Source of the DNA: Phragmites australis | Taxonomy: Eukaryota > Streptophyta > Magnoliopsida > Poales > Poaceae | Direction of reading: 5' to 3' | Length of the DNA: 64,000 nucleotides | NCBI RefSeq assembly: GCF_958298935.1 | Contig: NC_084942.1 | Location: forward strand, 19,289,501 to 19,353,500 | In this document: positions 56,237-64,000 of the stretch, one piece after another | Layout: every line of letters starts with the position of its first letter | Numbering within the stretch: the stretch's first letter is position 1 | The notes under the pieces: model-generated | Databases searched by the model: none | What the model was told of the DNA's origin: nothing | What the model saw: the letters and a program-made list of their open reading frames with translations, nothing else | Made by a program: the position numbers and the translations under genes

Positions 56237-57782
56237 AATTGTGGTGCCATTTAGAACCACCGATATACATACATACATACATATATATATATATATACAC
56301 TAGTCTGTACTTCAGAGTACATACTCTAACTATGATATACCATATAAATAAACTGAATATACTTCTTTATCATTATAAATATATGTATATAAGATACTTC
56401 AATGTGAACTACGCAAAAAAATAGAAAAAAAGTCCATCAATTTTATTAGATTTTGACAATACTTTTGTATTTATACATAAAATGTAATACACTAAAAAAA
56501 TATATGCAAACCACTAAAAACTATACATACCACTTAGATAGTCTTATATACTCGTAAGCTCCATATAAATATCATTTATCACAAGAGATATTCCCTATAT
56601 AATAAGATATGTACGTAGAAGTATATACTCCGAGAGTAAAAAATACTTTTTATATATATACACACACTTAAATATGTAGGAACTGAGCGCCGTTGTATTA
56701 AGTAACGAAAATTAAGTTCGTTACGCTCGGTTTCATTTTGTGTACTACTAGCATCTCCGAAGAACTAACTCTTTCTCTTTCTTTTTCGGTGGCATCGCAT
56801 GTGAGCTTAGTAGTAATATCAGATGATTGACATATCAACGTTTGATGCATGAAAGTGTAACTGCAATTACATTTTTCTTTTTCTTTTTTACTTTGCCTTT
56901 CTGCAAGTAGCTGGCTACCAGTAGTTATCTTACTACTGGAAGCGACAGCCAGGGAAAAGGTTTTTGTACTTACTACCTGATTTTTTATAAAACAGTTACT
57001 ACCGATATTATGGCAACAGTATCCAGGCGCAAACAAAATAAAAGTGGTGGGCTAGTATAGTAGCAAGATTCTACCTACAATATAATCCTAAAAAACCCTA
57101 CTATTTGCTACATGATCAATCACGTGTCACAATTGGCATCACAATGTGCACATAGATTAATTAGTTTTTTAATCCAATACTTACAGATCTTAAAATAGTC
57201 TGCCTGGCCAGACAGCTCCTGCTAGGTCTCAATCTAAACAGACCCCAAATGCGCTCCTTGAAACCAGCATCTTGTTCATGTGTGTGTGGAATATTCCATT
57301 ATGATAAAATCAGGTTGTAGGACCCTCAAAAAACTTAAATCACAAGAGTTGACCTTACCTTTGTATCAACATGCATGATTATCTAAATGGAAATTCTTAC
57401 TGTTACTTATGTCTGGAGTCATCTGAAGAAGTTTTTGTTTGTTCAAGCATCTAAGCTCTATTTCCTAAAATAAATGGAAAAAATAGGTGCTTGTTGTTGC
57501 CTTGAAGAAGACTTGCTCTCAAGATAAAATGTACATGAGTACCTTTGTTTGCTTGAAAAACAAGGCTATGACAAGTTGTTTTCATGGGGCAAAAGAGATA
57601 GTTTAACTTTGGTTGTGCTTAACTTTTTTTTTTTTTGCACTAGACTTGGGTGGTTGATTTTTTTGAACCATATGACTTTAATTTCTCTATGATGCTTTGG
57701 AGTAATAGACATGATGGTTTTTCGTCCATGATTCATGACTAGTGTGTGTGGTGACAAGTGCTACAGCTGAGCTGTGGCTCCT

Positions 57783-57945
57783 TTTTTTTTAATTGTACAA
57801 TAGGGGAAGCTCCTACTGTGATAATTTTATTTATAAAAAAGGAAAAATTGTACATCAACTAGACCAAGGAGGCCCAAAGGAGACGAAAAAAGGAAGCTAT
57901 AACAGAGTCACACCATGAGGAAACAGACATACTCAAGGATCTGCG
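57783..57945 (-). mobile_element. LINE 3'-tail fragment
   Basis: An insertion relative to copy A starting with a T9-10 run (poly-A on the minus strand) and containing the GGGGAAGCTCCTACTGTG and AAGGAGGCCCAAAGGAGACG segments seen in plant LINE tails. Too short to contain coding sequence. Confidence 0.45.
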
Positions 57946-59139
57946 GCTCTTGCACCTGCATTTTCCGTGTGAATTAACTACTAAAAAACTGTCACGGTTG
58001 GACTTAATTACTAGCACCTAATGGCGCTTAGTACTTACAGTCTATCCACTATCCAGGAATCTTGGGCCCAGAGGCTTCAAAATAAAAATTTGAGTACAAA
58101 AGTCCAACTGCACACATTTTAAATTTCAAGGTCTTTCTCGTACAACTGCCTGCACTGAAGTCTACCTAAGCAGCGAGGGAGGGGAGTAGAGAGATGGCCA
58201 GGATGCAATTTTAAATTTCAAGGTGTTTCTCGTATGAACTATCAAGGTGTCTGTCCTTCTTGGTTGGGTGTTCGAACGCTATTTTTTTTAAAGAAACAAA
58301 GGTATAGCAGCTATGCAATCCATTCGAGGAGAAGTGAAATACACTTATCTCCCGAAGGGGAACACCACGGCTCAAAATTGGAACTCCTTCCAAGCGCCTA
58401 CTTAAGCACTAAATTTACACCCTTCTCTTGAATGAGTAGGCAAAGCTTCCTCCAACCATCATGGGGTATTTCTTTTACTTACTTTTGCTAAACTTTACTG
58501 GTTGTCAACTTTATTGGGGGTTAAATATCTGGTTTTACAGTGGAGGGTTTAACCTAGACATTAGTAAAAGCTGAGGCAATAAACTACACTTTTCCAAAAA
58601 AAATAAAATTAATTACTACCATGCTGAGTCCATATTTTGCTATCCAAAAGATCAAGAAAAGAGAACACTTTAACATCGTTTAGATGGCTACATCCTGCGC
58701 ACGTGCATTGGTGCTTCGGTTGGTTTTTCTATTTTTTTTGGCAGTGTTTTTTTATTTAAGCTATTATTTTAACGGTCCTTTATGAAAGGCTGTGTCTAAA
58801 GTACGGAAACAGCAAATACACTGATGAAAATGAACTGAATTAACAGAACAAACTTGTTTTTTTCCATCTTATATGTAGTTTTGCCATATAATTTCTTAAA
58901 TCTGTAATTTTGCGATAGTTTTACTAACTTACCTATAGTTTTGTAACATTTCTTCTTGCGCTTACTATCCTCCAAATGTTACCCTCATTTCCTATAATTG
59001 TTTCTACCTCATTATCTGTACCCTGTCAAAAAAGTTGCCTTGATTTTAGGTTTACATCAATGTCATTGCCCTGAAAATGGTATAATTTGTTAAAATATAA
59101 GTGAATTTTTTATATTTCCTCATTAGTTTAGGCTTTTGG

Positions 59140-59230
59140 GTAGGTTGGTTAGTGCATGCAGCTCGATATGGTATAAAAGATAGATGTCTCAAGTTCGAAT
59201 CCTGAATAGTGTAATTTAATAAAAAAAAAA
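59140..59230 (+). mobile_element. tRNA-derived SINE-like insertion
   Basis: GGTTGGTTAGTGCATGCAGC resembles a polymerase III A box. CAAGTTCGAATCC is a good B box (GTTCGAATCC) about 40 bp later, and an A10 run ends the unit. Copy A lacks the segment at the matching place (about 51965-52000). Spacing and the A-tail favour a SINE over a functional tRNA, since no cloverleaf is evident. Confidence 0.45.
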
Positions 59231-59930
59231 TCGCCTACTCCTACTTTTAAGTGAGTTGGCTGATGCATACAACTCAATATAATTAACTGTGTTTTATTGC
59301 ACCTTGATCGATAAACGATTCTATTTTGTTGCACCTACTCTATTTGTTTGGCAATGTGGCCTTATCACTATGTGCTGGCATCCCATGTTGAACAGATGCT
59401 TCTCATCACAATGCTATGTTTACCTGAATCACTGGATTCTGTATTCCTCTGATACAAACCTAGTTTCATTATTCATGTCTAGGAGCTTCTGTTTCTACTT
59501 TAGTTTCCCTCATTAAGATCCAAAGTTAATGCAAGCCTGCATGATTATGACTTGTTTGATTAGAGGCTTAGATAACATTTAGTGCATCCCAGCATGATTA
59601 TGACATGATCATGTGGTTGTTGATTAGAGGCTTAGATAGCCTCTGATGAAGTTGTAAAGCTCAAGTTGTTTGGCAATTACTGAAGTGTCCACCGTCACAT
59701 CATCATATAGAAAATTCGTCGGAGAAACTGAGACGACAGCACAACATTAGGTACATATATGTTTCAGTTTTATAATATCTACAAATATATGAAAAAGCAT
59801 CTAGAATCCAACTCACGATTCCACAAAATAAAAGAAGTTAGTATTTTTCGGGCCCGTCTTTTCGCCCTTTGAGTCAGATAGTACCATGTGCTGAGGTAAG
59901 GTGCAAAATATCTCTGATCAAAACCACGAA

Positions 59931-60160
59931 TGGGAAACTAGGCTCTTCAGATAAATTGATGAACCTCACAGTACCGGTTGTCGTCGTTCTAAAAGAAACA
60001 AAATACTATTTATCGCAGTTGCGGCTAGGTGGCAAAGCTAGAATTTAATTAATGATAGTACCAAATACACAATCAAAAGTAAATATTACTCCTGAGCTTA
60101 ATTTATTGTAGTGCATAAATGGTCAAAATAAGATAATTAATACGGGAAAAAGGTGCAACC
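59931..60160. other. AT-rich spacer before the LINE ORF1
   Basis: No features seen apart from the short similarity of 59918-59960 to the start of copy B. Confidence 0.4.
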
Positions 60161-62644
60161 ATGCCGCTCTCCCTCCCCGACCCCTCTCCTCCGCACGCCT
60201 CCCCTTCCTCTAGCCCCACGCCGTCGCCTGCTCTGGGCCCGGCGGCCACCTTCCACGGCGACTCTCATCGGAGTGCACCTCCCTCTTCGTTCCCGGCGTG
60301 GGGACCCCCTCCTCCCATGTCTCGACCGGTGGTCTCGACGGGTCGTTTGAAGGCGGAAAGTTGGCGTGAGTCCAGCCCGACGTCCCCTAGCTCTGCCGCA
60401 CTGTCGAGCCCAAATTTATACCGTGATGCGTTGTTGGCCACTGCTGGCGCTATAGTTCCCTCGACGTCTTTGGCTTCGGTGGGATTGGACGTCGCCTCTC
60501 CAGATGTTCCTTTGCCATCTCGTCCTACCCCCCGGATCACTCTCCACTCTGAGATATGCCGTCCCACTTCGGTGCGGCGCGGTCCAGATGCTGAGGGTTG
60601 GGTGAAGGTCGTGTCACGCTCCTCCCTGCGGAGGTTGAGGAAGCCGATGCGATGTCTTCGTCGACAAGTCCCTGAAGACCTGATTGGGAGATGCTTCAAC
60701 TATTTTTCGCCACATCATTGCGCAGCACAGTGTCGTAAGCGCCCCAGATGTTTCCGGTGCCGTTGGTCATCGTTCCTACGTGTGTTAGGCTGGTGCTGGC
60801 AGCGCTCTGCCTGCTTCTTATCCCAAGGCCATGATCTCTCACCCTCCTGTTTGGCGTAGAGTTACCCCACCATGGCACCTCAGTCCAGAGACTCCTGGTC
60901 CTCCTGCCCCAGTTGAGGCTCTATGCTCGGCCATGGCTGGTGGTGATTCCGCGGTCGCTGCTGAAGCTGGTGTGGGTCATCGTCGACGTTGTCCTCACTG
61001 CCGACGCCGTAAAGTTTTGAGTGATGGGACAACGCCCCCTCCTCCCAGCGGCCATGATGATAATGAGAGAGACTCCTTGCCTGCATCGGTCCAAGCGACG
61101 TGTTCTGTCGAGGCCTTACACCACCCTCCTTCCCTCACGAATCCTTGTGTCATTGATTGGGGTACCCACACTGCATGTGCAGAGGAGGAGTTGCGGAGGG
61201 CGGTGTTCGTCTCGGTGATCAGCTCACGGTCTTATGTTCGTTCTGATGAAGTGTTGGAAGCGGTGGCATCCAAGTATGAGCTTAACATCGAGTTGCTGAT
61301 TCTCTGCCGATCTCATCCGGAAGATTATATCCTCTTCCTACCCAATAAAGCCACAGCGGTGCGTGTCATCGGCAATGGTCAGCCACTCAGAACTCCATCC
61401 TTCCACCTACACTTCAGGCGTTGGTCAAGGCAAGCTCATTAGAGAGGCATGACACTCCCGGTTCTTGTTGATGTGGAATTGAGTGGGGTTCCTGCTCATG
61501 CTTGGGGCATCGTTACTGCAGAGAATCTCATGAACCCTCATGGTTGGGTTCAGCGGCTTCATCCATCAACTCAAGCGCAAGAAGATTACACTTAGTTTCG
61601 TTTCTCTGCATGGTGCTTCAAGCCGGAGGCTATCCCTCAGAATAGAGACCTAGTTGTCGTGGAGCCTCCATTGGAGGTGGAAGAATTTCCACCGGTGAAG
61701 CGTGGTCTCGTTTATCCTATTGATTTCAAGGTGGCAGTGGGTTTTCGGCTGGACGGGGGAGATTCTGATCCACCTCCTTCTTCTGGTGATGACAGTGATG
61801 ACTCTGCTAAGCATCGGAGGTCACGACGATGACATTCTTCTCCAGCATCGAGGTCACGTTCATCAAGTTCTTTGTCCACCGTTCATGGTGGCTCGGAGCG
61901 GCTCCCGGGTATGGAAAGACTTGGGCCGCGTGTCTCCAGCAGTCACCACTGGATGGTCGTTGTCGAGTCCAATGATTCGGCTCCTGGTTCTGACGTAGAG
62001 GAGTCCCAACATGTTTCCTGGGGGCATCTTTCTGCAGTTGCTGACGAGACATTCAGTTCGGCTCCAGGTTCAAGCGACGAGGTGGCTGCGCGTGTCTCCA
62101 GCGCTCACCAATTGGTGACTGCCGTTGAGGCAAATGGTCTGGCTCCTAGCTCGGGTGACAAGGCACCTCGTGCTTGCTTGGTGGGCATTGGGGTCTGCAG
62201 CATTACTGCCTCGGCGGCTGCCTTGGGGGTTGCCTCACCATGCTCACCTTGGGTGAATACAGACGTCGTCGCCTTGACAGTTCATGGTGTTGCTGGTGCG
62301 ACGTCTGACGACCCGTGTGCCTACCCCAAGCATGTTTCCTCTCATAAGGACCTCGGGCCATCTATGTGGATCGAGGCTTCGTTTTCCCTGGAGGCCCAGT
62401 CTCCGATTGTGGAGGAACGACAGGCTTAAGAACCCATTCATAATATTTCAATTACTGGATCAGGTGGACATGTTGGGCCTCCCTCTTTGGGCTTGGTGGA
62501 CTCCATCCCTCCATTTGGGGAGCATGATGATGGAGCCCCCATATGCCTGATCTCACCACACATTATGTTGAAGGAAACTGATCCCCCTGGCCTAGACTCC
62601 CCTCATACTCTGTCAGAGGTCGTCCCTTCACCTTGTACGGGCAA
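60161..62644 (+). pseudogene. LINE ORF1-like gene (zinc knuckles and DUF4283-like domain), decayed and truncated
   Basis: Starts MPLSLPDPSPPHASP with a Pro/Ser-rich leader. A zinc knuckle pair follows (GRCFNYFSPHHCAAQC and PRCFRCRW, the second one damaged). After a frame change comes a DUF4283-like domain (VFVSVISSRSYVRSDEVLEA ... EDYILFLPNKATAVRVIGNG, FHLHFRRWSRQAH). The segment VLVDVELSGVPAHAW ... LMNPHGWVQRLHP then follows, all typical of grass LINE ORF1 proteins that bind RNA. Stops at 61440 and 61594, a one-base insertion near 61560, and later shifts disable it. The 3' part is cut at 62645 by an LTR, so ORF2 is not seen. Confidence 0.75.
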
Positions 62645-64000
62645 TGTCGGAGGGTGAACTCCTATCGCAGGGATCCTGAGGGACCCCTTTTTGAGATTCG
62701 GCCAGGGGGATGATTCTGAATATGTTTGCGGGAGAAATAAATGGATGTAAATATGATGGCAGGTGGGGTGGAATGATCTAATGCAGAACGCAGTAAATGC
62801 ATTGAGGGGATTTTTAGACAGGTTCGGGCCGCGCTGAGCGTAATACCCTACTCCTGTGTGGATGCTATAAATACCCTGAGAATGTCTCTCAGGAATGTTG
62901 CTGGTTACAAGAATGTTTGTCTATCCTAGAGCCTCGGGCTCCTTGTTCTTCGGTGGTCTCAGCTTCTATGCTTGTACTGAGGTGTTCTTCGAGTCTTGGC
63001 GTCTGTACCCTCCCTAAACCTCTGAATCGACTCACTTTATCCGTGCCCGCCGGCTCCCTTAAATACTCGTCGGCGGTAGCGTGCCCCGAAAGGGAGGGCA
63101 CGAGTTCCAAGGTGCCATAAATGGAAAGATAGTCATCATAGCCTCTGCGCGAAGTGACAGGCGGTTGAAAACCCGCCCCCCCGCCTGGTCTTCGGTCGTC
63201 ATGATGGTGCTGGCAACGGGCGCCGTGGAGAGGGCCCACCGGGCAGCCGCAGAGCGGCCCGGCGTGCCTGTTCGGTCTTGTACGCCTGCCACAGCAGGGC
63301 GGCAGGCGGGGCGCCTCGGGCCTTGCGATGTTATCCCGAGGTGTGCCGGATGACGTGGGATGGGACCCGTGCATTAAATGTCCCCACGCCCTTCTGCCAG
63401 AATATGGCAGGGACTGACACCGAGCTTGGCGGGAACAGTTGGAGGTGACAGGCCACGCGCCCTCTTAAATGCGGCATCGGGCCTTTCACAGGCTGAAACG
63501 TCATCGCTGGACCCCTGCGGGGGCCACCGACGAAGGACTTCTTGGGCCGTCGGGGAACCGAGTGCTCGGGGGTCACTGTTCACCTCCCCGAAGCACTCTC
63601 TCCCGGAAACGCCCTCTCTTGGTCCTCGGGGAACCGAGTACTCGGGTGCCACTGTTCACGGCCCCGAGCACTCTCTCCCGGAATCAACTGTTCGGATCCT
63701 CAGGGAACCGAGTGCTCGGGGGCCGCTGCTCGCAGCCTCGAGCACTCTCTCCCGGAACTACCCTCCTTGGGTCCTCGGGGTACTCGGGTACTCGGGGGCC
63801 ACTGTTCACGGCCCTGAGTACACCCTTCCCGGTACTCGTCTTCTCCAGTCGTCGGGGGACTTGGGTGCTCGGGGGTCACTGTTCATGACCCCGATCACTC
63901 TCTTCCCGGTCACTTGGTCTTCGCAGATCATCGGAAAACCCGAGTACTCGGGGACCACTGTTCATGGCCCCGAGCGCCCTCTCCCGGGACTTAGTATTTT
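62645..64000 (-). mobile_element. Gypsy-type LTR, minus strand, truncated by the window edge
   Basis: In minus orientation the sequence ends GGAGTTCACCCTCCGACA at 62645. This closely matches the end of the Tat-type LTR at 14206, and a CATCCCCC(T/C)GGCCGAATCT segment lies further in. From 63540 to 64000 it shows degenerate tandem units (CCGAGTGCTCGGGG..CACTGTTCA...CTCTCTCCCGG, about 70-80 bp apart), like but not identical to the 73-bp units. The base after its end is not a PBS, so it is a 3' or solo LTR; GGCAA (62640-62644) would be its TSD half. The rest lies outside the window. Confidence 0.75.

Larger units (their letters stand above)
55015..59930. repeat. Duplicated upstream region of the borate exporter, copy B (orphan promoter)
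   Basis: Aligns with copy A from the transporter leader outwards. It retains the equivalent of the short MxPR uORF (ATG GTT CCA CGC TAA, minus strand, about 55060-55074) and a TATA-like element (ATATATAT, about 55134), but no transporter exon follows to the left. It includes an internal duplication of about 190 bp (55665-55850 and 55855-56042), a 2 x 35-bp repeat at about 56166-56236, and an (ATAC)n(TA)n microsatellite near 56263-56300. No intact gene. Confidence 0.75.

Noticed and set aside
59150..59215. A functional tRNA gene based on the GTTCGAATCC box
   Set aside because: No acceptor or anticodon stem pairing could be drawn, and an A10 tail follows; SINE-like origin is more likely.

Overview
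This window is nuclear plant DNA, almost certainly from a grass. It has spliced plant-type genes, GC-rich coding exons, and TE families typical of Poaceae: a Tat-type Ty3/gypsy element with an antisense ORF, Sirevirus-like LTRs with CACCGG...CCGGTG palindromes, hAT, MULE and L1-type LINEs. The species cannot be fixed from sequence alone. Only one complete host gene is recognisable. It is a 12-exon BOR1-type borate exporter on the minus strand (38682-42410) that rebuilds to 696 residues with no break.

Layout. 1-7424: left end of a host locus with a probable 5'-UTR exon, a long intron carrying a 4,002-bp hAT element (1653-5654, perfect 8-bp TSD), and a short coding exon (6271-6347) resembling the start of a small LYR-family mitochondrial protein. 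About 7425-23515: a degenerate Mutator-like element (MULE) with diverged inverted ends, a transposase C-terminus and a plant mobile domain. It is split by a 10.9-kb Ty3/gypsy Tat-type element (12393-23331, TSD GTGCT) whose LTRs carry 10 and 13 copies of a 73-bp repeat. That element has lost protease, RT and RNase H but keeps an integrase and a spliced antisense gene. 23516-24913: host flank. 24914-33192: a 5'-truncated minus-strand LINE split by a Sirevirus-like, gag-only LTR element (25037-31427). 33422-38602: a Ty1/copia element (TSD TATAT) sitting 79 bp past the borate exporter stop codon, in the same orientation. 38603-42730: the borate exporter with its TATA box and a 5' leader carrying four upstream ORFs, one of them a bare ATG-TAA.

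42730-60140 is the upstream side of that gene. It exists twice: copy A (about 42530-52880) and copy B (about 55015-59930). Copy B keeps the leader and promoter but not the coding region. Copy A was later hit by a Pack-MULE-like element (44098-45073), a MITE, a LINE (47025-51219) and a solo Sirevirus-like LTR (52888-54501, TSD ACATC). Copy B gained a SINE-like element and a LINE tail. 60161-62644 is a decayed LINE ORF1 (zinc knuckles plus a DUF4283-like domain). It is cut by a minus-strand gypsy LTR that runs off the window end (62645-64000).

The TEs do not cooperate as a system; they form a nested insertion record. The most biologically interesting points are the borate exporter's leader with a minimal ATG-stop uORF, the duplicated orphan promoter of that gene, the hAT element with an extra BED-only gene, and the antisense gene of the Tat element with its own TATA box and intron. 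No bacterial, viral, CRISPR or operon-type system is present.
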